Shown here: in pieces, positions 22,157-32,500 of the stretch | How the letters are laid out: each line of letters starts with the position of its first letter | Numbering within the stretch: the first letter of the stretch is position 1 | Source of the DNA: Adineta vaga | Lineage: Eukaryota > Rotifera | DNA length: 64,000 bases | Assembly (NCBI GenBank): GCA_021613535.1 | Contig: CP075493.1 | Span: forward strand, 17,298,001 to 17,362,000 | Direction of reading: 5' to 3' | The notes under the pieces: model-generated | What the model was told of the DNA's origin: nothing | Database searches by the model: none | What the model saw: only the letters and a program-made list of their open reading frames with translations | Position numbers and translations under genes: made by a program

Positions 22157-25100
22157 ATGGACTTAATCGCGATTCTGGTCTTTCGACTGGTAATTATCTA
22201 CGATTCACTGGAATTTATTCAAGCTTCGTTAAATGTCTACGAAAGTGATCGATTATACGTCGCTTGGAATGTCACAAATGACTACTATGATTGTTTACAC
22301 TATACCGAACATGATGATTGCATATATACACACATGAATGAAGTGACGAAAGAAAAATTAGAAGACAACGAAAAATGTATTATTCCAGAGCATGTTATAT
22401 CCTACTGTATGCGTACACTGTCCGATGAACCAGCTCCGTTAAAACATAATCATATGCAAGCCATGGGTATACCGTTCGAAGAATTGAAAAGGAATCATGT
22501 GCGTCCAGAAGACATGTTGAGATGGTCCGCACCTATTGATCTAGCTGAGCGATATGCCGAATTTTTAACGCAAAATACACACTCGTTATCAATGAATGAA
22601 GTGTTTTACAACTGTACATCTCCTTGGTTTGGCCCATACTGTCAGTATACGTTCGGCTTTCATCCATCAACCTTCTCATTCGAAGACGTTGTCAAAATGA
22701 CCTATGAGAGCAAGAAGGAGTCAACTGAACGAGGAATAGGCAATGATACGAATTTACCATATTATACTCACATAAAATGCAAACTTGCGGGTGGCAAATA
22801 TCTCGATTGGCGTGAAGTCTGCGACGGTAAAACTGATTGTCTTGACAGTAATGAGGATGAAGAAGATTGCTTCGAATTGGAGATCAATGAATGCATGCAT
22901 GACGAGTATCGATGTTACAATGGCATGTGCATTTCCGCGGATTTTTTTCGAGATGACCCGTTCCATCCAGAATGTCTGGACGGTAGCGATGAACGCAATT
23001 TATTGATGAATAACTTTCGCGACTGCTATCTACAGCCTTCATTTCGCTGTGAAGAGCGATCCTGTCGTCATCCGATGAAACAGTTTCCATGTGGAGATGG
23101 TCAATGTACCAATCGAATCAATACAAATTATATATTCCTTTGGTTCGGACTTTGCGTAAATAATCGTGGACAACATATGAGAGACTGGTTCCTTTCGTAC
23201 GAAGCTAATCCGACACTTCCATTCGAGTGCTGGTTTTTAATAACATGTATACAGGTGTGGACGTCAAGCTGTCGTAGATTATGCACAAAAAGAAATATTT
23301 GTCACAAGAAGGTCAAAAATCTTTGTCCGCCATATTTTTTCTTCCCCACATATCCCATTTACGATAACCATGTACGGTATGCATTTTTGAACAACTTAGC
23401 ATTTCACATCACCCATTTGGATCTGGTTCCGCATTATATATGCTATGACAAGGAGCGATGTCCCTTCCTAACAGCAAGCATATCGATCTATGGATTCTCG
23501 TGTATTGAGACACAGCACTTTGTGAAGCTCGGATACGAAGATGTATCTGAATTATTTCACACGTGTGTCTCCGTTGATGCATTATCCCTTAACGCAGTTG
23601 CTCGTTTTCAGAGATACGATCTCTACAATTGCCCAGATACGCTGAAGTATATTTCTAAGCATCGACTCGTAGATGGAATCTCCGACTGCTTTGGCGATTA
23701 CGATGAAATATACAATGAATCATGTTCGCTCCATGATAAACATCGTATTCGATGCAGCAAAGATTTTGATAAGTGCATAAAAAGTATCACAGTATTCGAC
23801 AGAAAAAAAGAACAATGCAATTACGTTGGAGAGGATTATGATTCAATCAAGCGTGAGATTTCGTTTCCTACAATTTGCAATAGTTATTGGGAAATCTACA
23901 ACCAATTTTCATTTCAAGTAGATGACGAAACGGACGAGAGTAATTGTCAGTGGTGGCCGTGCAACAATCAGTACACACGTTGTGACACAAGTTGGACATG
24001 CATGAATGGTGCTGACGAGTGGAATTGTCCATACTCGACTTGTCCTTATAATCACATAATGTGTGTTTCACCACAGACACTGACAACGTTTTGTTTGAAT
24101 ATCAGTCGTATTGGTGACGGTGTTATAGATTGCTTGGGTGCGGCTGATGAGCAAGCATATTGTCGCACGTTAACCGGCATATGGAATATGCGCTATAGAT
24201 GTCGGAACAGTGATCATTGTACCTTTTTGGATCATCAAGCCGTACCCGGGCATGACTGCAGAGCAGAAGATACAAACTATACGGAAGCGAATGCACTGCG
24301 ATTATTATCAACTTTTTGGCTTCTCAATCCTCCGTATAGTCATTTCGGGCTTAATTCTTTACCACTCACTGTCACATCTCAGTCGTTTGAGCAGACAAGA
24401 TCGTCGTCGTCTGAAAAATCAGCACTTCACGATTCTTATCTATCACCAGTGACGAATTCTTTTCCCAAAACCATGGATGCACGGACACTAAATTCTCAAG
24501 AAGCCTGGTTATGCAATCGTGGTATTTTGATTTTGAAGGGATTTGACAGAAAACAAAGCTGCCTCTGTCCACAAAGTTATTATGGTGATCGATGTCAATA
24601 CCAAAGTGATCGTGTCAGTCTCACACTACAATTTCGACGAGATGCTGCACCTGACGACATTCGTGAAGTTTTTACTGTTGTCATTGCTCTACTTGATAAC
24701 ACTGGTGTTATTCATTCCATCGATTATATTACCTACTTGCCGAGAACAACTTGTAATGCGAAATTTAATCGATACCTATTGTACGATAGTCAACCAAAAG
24801 ATAGAACGAAAAATTATACAGTACGAGTCGATGCTTATAATCGACTGAATGTCGTCCATTATGCAAGTTGGCTTCTACCCGTCAAGTTTGCCTTTCTCCC
24901 TGTCAACAGAATGGCATTCCATTTGACCATCCCCGTAAGACAAACTTCACTGTCAAAAGAATGTCGATTTACTTGTATTCATGGATATTGTACTAAATAT
25001 GTCAATGAACTGGAACTGCCCTACTACTGTCAATGCTATTCAGGCTGGTCTGGGGCTCGGTGCACCATTCCGCTGAGTTGCACTTGTGCTGAGGGTTCAT

Positions 25101-26896
25101 TGTGCACTGGGGTTACTCGAAACCGATCCATTTGTGTGTGTTTACCACAGCAGATCGGTCCTCGATGTTTTCTTCGATCATCATGTCTGGCCAGTACGTG
25201 TAAGAATGGCGGTGTCTGCGTACCAGCCGATGAACGCTCGTCATTGCGCGATAACTTTACTTGTGTATGTCCGAAAGGTTTCTGGGGCGTGAATTGCGAG
25301 CTAACAGAGACTAAAATCACCATCTCATTCGCTAGTGAAGTAAAGATCCCACTATTTATTATGGCCCATTTCATCACAGTCAATAAAAATGCAGACCCAA
25401 CACGACTCACGACAGTTAAAAAGATCCCCATCGATTTTGATGAAGTCACATTATCAGTGTCGAAGTCATTCACCCTTCTCTTTGTTCAAATCCAATCGAA
25501 CTTTTATCTGGCTTATGTACAAATGAACTCGACGCTAATATCTTCAATCACTATTTCCAGCAAGATTACTCGTGCACATCAATGTCCACACATTCGTCAG
25601 CTATTTAGTGACAATGCAACAATTAACTATTCTCTACTTCGTCGTATTAAGTATTATCATATTCCTTGCGGCGAACGATACGCATTATCATGTTTCCATG
25701 ACGAGAAAGACTTCATGTGTTTATGCAATGAACATCGTCATGCTAACTGTTTCAAGTTTGACTTCAATATCACATACAATTGTTGGGGTACCAGTGAATG
25801 CCAGAATGGAGCTGCATGCCTTCAGGACGATCGCAATTGTCCTGCTGAAACTCTGTGCGCTTGTCTCGAATGCTATTATGGCAGTAAGTGTCAATTTTCA
25901 ACCAGCGGGTTGACTCTCTCACTCGATGCAATTCTGGGCTATCAGATTCGACCACATTTACCTATACACCGTCAACGCCGGTCAGTACAAGTCAGTGTAG
26001 GCTTATCTATTCTGATCTTGGTCATCGGTATCATCAGTGGTATCCTTTCTTCAATGATATTTCTAAAAAAGACTGTTCGCGAGGTCGGCAATGGGATCTA
26101 CCTACTCGTTGCATCTATCAATTCAATATTGACTTTGTCAATGCTGTGCTTCAAATTCTGGTTTCTACTGCTGGCTCATATGTCCGTCATTACCAATCGC
26201 AACTTTTTATCCATTCAATGTATCGTAGTCGATTTCACGTTACGATTTCTGCTAGCGTTCGGCGACTGGCTCTATGCTTGTATCGCCATTGATCGTGTAA
26301 TTAACACGCGAAAAGGTGTTCATTTTGACAGGAAGAAAAGTAAGAAAATGGCTCGATGGATCATTTTTATCTTGATGCTGATGATAGTGGGTAGCCTGAT
26401 ACATGATCCTATTCATCGTGAACTTTTCTATGATCAAGAAGAAGAACGAAACTGGTGCATCGCGAGGTATTCGTCCGTTACGAAAATCCTCGATTCGATT
26501 ATCACTATGGCACATATCATTCTGCCGTTCATCATAAATCTTATTTCGGCCATTATAATTATTATTGCGATTGCGCGACAGTATTCAGCAGTTCGTAAAC
26601 AACAAACATACAAGGAACATTTACGACAACATTTTCGTGAGCGTAAGCATCTGATTATCTCGCCACTTATTATTGTGCTACTCTGCTCGCCTCGAATCGT
26701 CATTTCGTTTCTTACTGGTTGTATTAAACCAGGCCGCGATCCATGGCTATTTTTAGCCAGCTATTTCATCTCGTTCACTCCACCTCTTCTCATTTTCGTC
26801 ATTTACATTATACCTTCAGAAGCATACATGAGAGTCTTCATCAAAACGGTGGTACATATGCTTCAACGTCGTGTTTTTCTGAAAACTAAAATTTAG
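22157..26896 (+). CDS. LDLa/EGF-domain seven-transmembrane receptor, 1579 aa, single exon
   Basis: ATG 22157 begins a hydrophobic leader (MDLIAILVFRLVIIYDSLEF). The ectodomain carries several LDL-receptor class A modules: the clearest is around residue 207-240 with CDGKTDCLDSNEDEEDC, followed by CMHDEYRCYNGMC...DGSDE and more degenerate ones at about 490-720 (NGADEWNC, GDGVIDCLGAADE). EGF modules follow near 782 (CLCPQSYYGDRC), 933-1050 (CQCYSGWSGARC, CVCPKGFWGVNC) and 1208 (ending YYGSKC). From about 1277 there are seven hydrophobic segments. The IDRV after TM3 (about 1377) is a DRY-like motif, so this is a rhodopsin-type receptor module. The ligand is unknown. A decayed relative of its 7TM part lies at 34913-35500. 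No frame breaks in 4.7 kb, and it is more GC-balanced than its flanks. Confidence 0.85.
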   Translation: MDLIAILVFRLVIIYDSLEFIQASLNVYESDRLYVAWNVTNDYYDCLHYTEHDDCIYTHMNEVTKEKLEDNEKCIIPEHVISYCMRTLSDEPAPLKHNHMQAMGIPFEELKRNHVRPEDMLRWSAPIDLAERYAEFLTQNTHSLSMNEVFYNCTSPWFGPYCQYTFGFHPSTFSFEDVVKMTYESKKESTERGIGNDTNLPYYTHIKCKLAGGKYLDWREVCDGKTDCLDSNEDEEDCFELEINECMHDEYRCYNGMCISADFFRDDPFHPECLDGSDERNLLMNNFRDCYLQPSFRCEERSCRHPMKQFPCGDGQCTNRINTNYIFLWFGLCVNNRGQHMRDWFLSYEANPTLPFECWFLITCIQVWTSSCRRLCTKRNICHKKVKNLCPPYFFFPTYPIYDNHVRYAFLNNLAFHITHLDLVPHYICYDKERCPFLTASISIYGFSCIETQHFVKLGYEDVSELFHTCVSVDALSLNAVARFQRYDLYNCPDTLKYISKHRLVDGISDCFGDYDEIYNESCSLHDKHRIRCSKDFDKCIKSITVFDRKKEQCNYVGEDYDSIKREISFPTICNSYWEIYNQFSFQVDDETDESNCQWWPCNNQYTRCDTSWTCMNGADEWNCPYSTCPYNHIMCVSPQTLTTFCLNISRIGDGVIDCLGAADEQAYCRTLTGIWNMRYRCRNSDHCTFLDHQAVPGHDCRAEDTNYTEANALRLLSTFWLLNPPYSHFGLNSLPLTVTSQSFEQTRSSSSEKSALHDSYLSPVTNSFPKTMDARTLNSQEAWLCNRGILILKGFDRKQSCLCPQSYYGDRCQYQSDRVSLTLQFRRDAAPDDIREVFTVVIALLDNTGVIHSIDYITYLPRTTCNAKFNRYLLYDSQPKDRTKNYTVRVDAYNRLNVVHYASWLLPVKFAFLPVNRMAFHLTIPVRQTSLSKECRFTCIHGYCTKYVNELELPYYCQCYSGWSGARCTIPLSCTCAEGSLCTGVTRNRSICVCLPQQIGPRCFLRSSCLASTCKNGGVCVPADERSSLRDNFTCVCPKGFWGVNCELTETKITISFASEVKIPLFIMAHFITVNKNADPTRLTTVKKIPIDFDEVTLSVSKSFTLLFVQIQSNFYLAYVQMNSTLISSITISSKITRAHQCPHIRQLFSDNATINYSLLRRIKYYHIPCGERYALSCFHDEKDFMCLCNEHRHANCFKFDFNITYNCWGTSECQNGAACLQDDRNCPAETLCACLECYYGSKCQFSTSGLTLSLDAILGYQIRPHLPIHRQRRSVQVSVGLSILILVIGIISGILSSMIFLKKTVREVGNGIYLLVASINSILTLSMLCFKFWFLLLAHMSVITNRNFLSIQCIVVDFTLRFLLAFGDWLYACIAIDRVINTRKGVHFDRKKSKKMARWIIFILMLMIVGSLIHDPIHRELFYDQEEERNWCIARYSSVTKILDSIITMAHIILPFIINLISAIIIIIAIARQYSAVRKQQTYKEHLRQHFRERKHLIISPLIIVLLCSPRIVISFLTGCIKPGRDPWLFLASYFISFTPPLLIFVIYIIPSEAYMRVFIKTVVHMLQRRVFLKTKI

Positions 26897-27299
26897 AAGT
26901 TGTTACTTACATAAACAGTTAAGTTTCAGGAGACCATAAAGGATGGGCAAAAAGTTTCGACTCCTCTCTTTGAATTGACGTTCTTTCTATCAAAGACGTA
27001 CATAAACACTAGATCAAAATATAGCTTTGCAGAGAATGACGAGAGCTATCTTTCGAAAAAAAAAATCAAGTGCCGACGGATCTATGATAAGTTATGATCC
27101 ATTCATTAATGATGACTAAGCATTTTCCAAGTGACATTTTTTACAAAACCAGAAATATTCTTGTAATATTTCCTCGATTAAAGGTAATTGAAATATTACT
27201 TTTGCTCTATTTTTACAAAATATTTTCATATGTAACTGAATAAAACATAGGATTTTCATATAAATTCAAAAATAAATATAAGATTAAATAACGAGATGA
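26897..27299. other. Intergenic
   Basis: 3' flank of the receptor gene; nothing recognised. Confidence 0.45.
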
Positions 27300-27378
27300 A
27301 ATTGAAACTTATTTAATCAAATAATCACGTAGTTGAACTAGTTGTTATAGAACGACGAAATTAGTATATAACTAGAGC

Positions 27379-27406
27379 TTTCGACTCATCCAGGAGTCAT
27401 CATCAG
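27379..27406 (-). ncRNA. Hammerhead-ribozyme-like core
   Basis: On the minus strand CTGATGA is followed by one extra T, then a stem GACTC/GAGTC closed by a six-base loop (CTGGAT), and immediately GAAA. CUGANGA-stem II-GAAA is the hammerhead core. Stems I and III and the NUH cleavage site were not convincingly found, and the extra base before stem II is non-canonical, so activity is uncertain. Dimeric or minimal forms are known in Penelope-like elements. Confidence 0.5.
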
Positions 27407-27620
27407 CAGTAATTCTAGAATGAATAAATGTTTTAGTGTGAGATAGGCGAAGATGAGTATTGAAGTTATCTGTTGTCTGGAAGAAATCAATGATGAGTAC
27501 TCACTCTATTGTTAGTATTGTTTGGAATAATATGTTATTAGTTTGTTTGTGGTGATTTAGTTGGTAGATCTAAATTGTAGTATAGATAGGTTAATGTCAT
27601 AGGGATTGTTATATTGGTAC

Positions 27621-28046
27621 TCACGAATTATGTTGCTTTTTTTTTGTTCCTTCAGGAAAAACATATAGTGGAACAGATGTGTCGGTGCCATTTAATTGTG
27701 GTGTTTTTGAGCGGATCGCGATGGATTCTTTAATTAAAAGCCGATAATGTATTTGATCTTGATTTAAAATTTGAATTTGTTCGAAGTTGATTGAATGACC
27801 TGTTCGATATAAATGTTTACCTAATGCGGAATTGGGTTTGTAATGTATTTGATCGATGGAATGTAACTGGTTTTGGGATGGCGAAGTTGTTTGTTTGAGT
27901 TTCAGGCGAGAACTACGACGTAACGGTTGAGTTAGATGTTTTTTCTCGATTCGACCATTGATTATGTTATTGTTGTTGTTGAATGGATGTGGTTGGGTGA
28001 GAATCATCTTTTTTCTAATAGAGTCAGCAGCTTTAACCACATCTTT
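27621..28046 (-). pseudogene. Penelope-like element ORF, C-terminal fragment
   Basis: The frame reads through from the adjoining repeat. The first in-frame Met is in KKMILTQ, so no native start is present. Residues toward the end, GKHLYRTGHSINFEQIQIL, then YRLLIKESIAI and PLYVFPEG, resemble the terminal helix-strand part that follows GIY-YIG endonuclease domains in Penelope-like elements (a HxxxTGHS...ESIxI pattern). The upstream part is Lys/Arg-rich (RRSSRLKLKQ). The RT and the GIY-YIG strands themselves are missing. An alternative is the equivalent C-terminus of another retroelement type. Confidence 0.5.
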
Positions 28047-28108
28047 TTGAGGATGTGGGTGTGGGTGGGTGTGTTGATTAAAGATTAAGAACCCACACCC
28101 ACCTCCTC
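28047..28108. repeat. Telomere-like hairpin repeat, copy 4
   Basis: TTGAGGATGTGGGTGTGGG on the left contains two TGTGGG units. The right arm is ACCCACACCCACCTCCTC after a loop of about 20 bases. It forms the border of the retroelement fragment. Confidence 0.75.
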
Positions 28109-28574
28109 TTTATATTTTATATTAGCTAAGCAACTAATTCAATGTAATGCCACCTTTTCTGTTTATACGAAATTGTACAAATAAGCCATAAATGAATGAA
28201 AAATATTTCAATAGATCGTTGAATAACAATACTAACAAAAAATTGCTTTTCTGATATTTTTTTCTGATTTTGTGAAAAAAATTCTGATGAATTCTGATTT
28301 TCAAAATATTTTTTCTAATTTTCGACTTTTCCATCTGGCCACCCTGATAGTGAATAACCCTAGGTCCACTATATTTAACTAAAATATCGATTAATCAGTT
28401 GCATCGGTTCCCTCGTTAGTCTAATCATGGATGAGTATGATACACGGTGTCATTATATAGTAACATTTAAAATTCTTGGGCACTGTGTTTATAACTCGCT
28501 GTTCCGCTACCAGTAAAGAAAATACCAGCGTCTTCTACTTGTTAATACTCTCGTTTTATTCAAGGAGGCTGCAA
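28109..28574. other. Intergenic
   Basis: Contains an A/T-rich segment with repeated TTCTGAT words (28250-28310). No gene recognised. Confidence 0.45.
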
Positions 28575-28856
28575 ATGAAATACGTAATCAGCTTCGCACT
28601 GGCGTTTTCCATATTTTCTCACAACTATGTACGGATGATACAGGTTAACTATAGGCAAATGATACTCTACATAAAATTAAAATTTATATATTGTGTTGAA
28701 CAAACGTTTAACTCAGTGTATTTTTATACGCAGAAAGACAAACGTTTTGAATGGAACAAAAATATGATGAACCTTTGTTCGCATCTGAATAGATCGTTAA
28801 AGAAAGAGTGGGTATTGATGGATCCTTGTTATTGTCTTGATAAACCTTTCAAGTAA
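28575..28856 (+). CDS. Possible small secreted protein, one or two exons
   Basis: ATG 28575 gives a good signal-like start (MKYVISFALAFSIFSHNYV). The frame is open to 28856 without splicing (93 codons). A 90-bp intron (28644 gttaac to 28733 cgcag) would remove an odd, uncharged middle segment and join MIQ to KDKRFEWNK in phase 0, giving a 63-aa protein. Cysteines are few (CSHLN, DPCYCLD). No family recognised, and it may be spurious. Confidence 0.3.
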   Translation: MKYVISFALAFSIFSHNYVRMIQVNYRQMILYIKLKFIYCVEQTFNSVYFYTQKDKRFEWNKNMMNLCSHLNRSLKKEWVLMDPCYCLDKPFK

Positions 28857-29522
28857 GATCGGAGTATGATCAACTGGTATGCAGAGAGTCATGAAACCCT
28901 CAAGACAAAAAGTAGTGGAAAAAATTTCTACGCGCAAAATAATGAACCTTTGTATAGCGAAAAGAATTGAAATCTACCCTTAGACAGCGTAGAAACTACC
29001 CTTAGTAATAAAAGTGTATGAATGGCAGTATGTTTTAGTACCACAAAAAACTTTCAATAATGTAAGCATATGAAGCACAACTCTTTACGTCCAGTATCAT
29101 ACCCCAATGATTCACAGATAAATAAAGTCACTGTTGATCGTTGAATAATCAATGGTTGAAAAAAAGATGGAAGAATATATCCCTTGAAGTAGACTAATGA
29201 ACAGTTTTATAGAAGAGTAGAATATTGTTCCCTAATAAGCAGCAAAATGTACCATTTTATACAGAAATTAAGATAGTAAATGCTAACGGGGACAATAAAA
29301 TACCCTATTCTTGAAAACGTACAATGAACTATAGTTATATGTTTATCATACGCCTATTTTATTTTTGTAAACAACATTCTCTAATCAATGTTTTTATTGA
29401 TAAACCATCTTAGAGTTTTTCAAAGCGGCATAAATTCATCAAGCATTTATAACTCAAATTTTAAAAGACAAGGGAATATCATTATTCGGATTTTTTTTGT
29501 GTTCATATTTATCACCACTGAC
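28857..29522. other. Intergenic downstream of the MORN gene
   Basis: No gene recognised. If the MORN gene has a further exon it would lie here, on the minus strand. Confidence 0.4.
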
Positions 29523-32500
29523 TCACGTATGTGTACCCCGACCAGTTCGTTTATTATTGACCCAAGTACCCACGTATTTCTCACCGTTCGCCCACGTATA
29601 TGTGCCATGACCATGCTTCGTGTCGTCTTTGAATTTTCCTTCATACTTATCACCATTGGCCCGTGTAAATGTACCCTGACCAGTTCGTTTATCATTAACC
29701 CAAGCACCCACGTATTTATCACCATTCGCCCATGTGAATGTGCCACGACCATGCATCAAGCCATCTTTGAATTCTCCTTTATATTTATCACCACTGGGCC
29801 ACGTACGTGTGCCATAACCAGTTTGTTTACCATTCACCCAAGCGCCCACGTTTTTACCACCATCCTCCCATGTGTACGCACCATGACCTGTCATCTTGTC
29901 AGCCATCCAATTACCATCATACTGTTTTCCATCAGGCCAAGTCATCATACCTCGACCAGATCTTTTATCATTTTTCCAACTACCTGAGTATATACTACCA
30001 TCACTTGAGCTGAATGTGCCCGATCCTTCACGATTATCGTTCATCCAGTCACCTTCATATCTACTACCCTCCGGCCATATCATTGTACCTCGTCCTGACA
30101 TCTTGTCGCCTATCCAATCACCATCATATTTTTTCCCATTCAGCCAAGTTAACATGCCTCTGCCAGATCTCGTATCTTTTTCCCAAGCACCCCTGTATAT
30201 ATTGCCATTTGTATAGTGATGTGTTCCTAAACCACTTCGATTTCCATTAAAAAATTCACCGATATATTTTTCTCCACTCATCCATGTTATAATTCCGTGA
30301 CCGGAAATTTCGTCAGCTACCCAATCACCTTCATATACTCTGCCATTACTGAAGATACATGTTCCATTTCCGTTTCTGTTTCCATCGACGAAATTACCAG
30401 TATATTTGCTGCCATCAGGCCATTTAAGCACACCTTTTCCGGACATTTTACCATTGCTCCAATGACCAGTATACTGCTTCCCGTCAGACCACAACATCAC
30501 ACCTTGACCAGATTCTTGATCATTTTCCCAATTACCAGTATAATTGCTTCCATCAATGTATTCAGTTGTACCGAATCCGACACATTTTCCATCGATGAAA
30601 TTACCCTTGTATATGTCGCCGTTAGGCCATGTCATTACTCCTTCACCTGTCATCTTATCGTAGATCCAATCACCGTCATATTTTTTTCCATTAGACCAAG
30701 TCAATGATCCTTGACCAAATCTTTTGTCATTAATCCAACTACCTTCATATATGCAACCATCAACGGAATGATAGGTGCCAGTGCCACTTCGCTTACCACT
30801 AATCCAGTCACCTTTGTATCTGGTACCATCAGGCCAGATCATTTCACCTGGACCAGACATCTTATCGTACATCCACTCGCCGTGATACTTTTTTCCATCA
30901 GACCAAGTCATCGACCCTTGACCAGATCTTTTATCATTTAAATAATTACCAATATGAACAGTTCCGTCAGGATGAAAACTTGTGCCAAAACCATGTCTTT
31001 TTCCAGCTATTAAGTTGCCTGCGTATACGATACCATTCGTTAGCGTGTGGTTCACTTGGTCCGATGTGTTTGTGAAAGTTGAATTTTGTAGGTTATTCGC
31101 TGTTGTATTAGTTGTTATTGTAGTGATTGTAGGTGCTGCCATAGTAGTGATTGGAATTGATGTGGTGATAGTGGGTACTCGATGGTTTTTTGGAGTGATA
31201 GAACCACGTGGATTCACGTTGGTCCTTCCAGCATTGTTATCAGTAGAAGTCGTTTTATGCGGTTTTGGATTAGGGGACACGAACGTAACTTCACGTCCAT
31301 TGACCCAAGTACTGGTATATTGACGTCCATCGACATAGAAGTATGTGCCCATTCCATGCATTGTTCCATTTTGAAATTCACCTACGTATTTGTCACCATT
31401 TGAATAGTGATGTGTTCCTAAACCATTACGATTTCCATTGAGAAAGTCACCAGTATATTTTCCACCGTCAGCTACCCAATCACCGTCATATGTTTTTCCA
31501 TCGGGCCATGTCATTGATCCTTGACCCGATATTTTATCATTGTCCCAACTACCTTCATATACTCTGCCATCACTAAAGATACATGTTCCATTTCCACTTC
31601 GATTTCCATCGATGAAATTACCAGTGTATTTGCTGCCATCAGACCATTCAAGTAGACCTTGTCCTGACATTTTTCCATTGCTCCAATGACCAGTATACTG
31701 CTTCCCGTCAGACCACACCATCACACCTTGACCAGATTCTTGATCATCTTCCCAATTACCAGTATAATTGCTTTCATCAATGTTTTCAATTGTACCGAAT
31801 CCGATACGTATTCCATCGACGAAATTACCAGTATATTTGCTGCCATCAGGCCATTTAAGCACACCTTTTCCGGACATTTTACCATTACTCCAATGACCAG
31901 TATACTGCTTCCCGTCAGGCCACGTCATCTCACCGTGACCAGATTGTTGATTGTTGTCCCAGTTACCAGTATAATTGCTTCCATCAATGTATTCAGTTGT
32001 ACCGAATCCGACACATTTTCCATCGATGAAATTACCCTTGTATATGTCGCCGTTAGGCCATGTCATTACTCCTTCACCTGTCATCTTATCGTAGATCCAA
32101 TCACCGTCATATTTTTTTCCATTAGACCAAGTCAATGATCCTTGACCAAATCTTTTGTCATTAATCCAACTACCTTTATACATACTACCATCAACGGAGT
32201 GATAGATGCCAGTGCCACTTCGCTTACCACTAATCCAGTCACCTTTGTATCTGGTACCATCAGGCCAGATCATTTCACCTGGACCAGACATCTTATCATA
32301 CATCCACTCGCCGTGATACTTTTTTCCATCAGACCAAGTCATCGACCCTTGACCAGATCTTTTATCATTTAAATAATTACCAATATGAACAGTTCCGTCA
32401 GGATGAAAACTTGTGCCAAAACCTTGTCTCTTCTCAGCTATCAAATTGCCGACGTACACAATACCATTTGTTAGCGTGTAGATCAATTGATCCGATGCGT

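Larger units (their letters stand above)
27300..28046 (-). mobile_element. 3' end of a Penelope-like retroelement
   Basis: Minus-strand order is the C-terminal coding tail (28046-27621), about 215 nt of non-coding sequence, then a hammerhead-like core (27406-27379). That arrangement fits the coding end plus terminal repeat of GIY-YIG-type Penelope-like elements, which are known to carry hammerhead motifs. The reverse transcriptase is absent: the upstream border is the hairpin repeat at 28047-28108. The left boundary is approximate. Confidence 0.55.
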
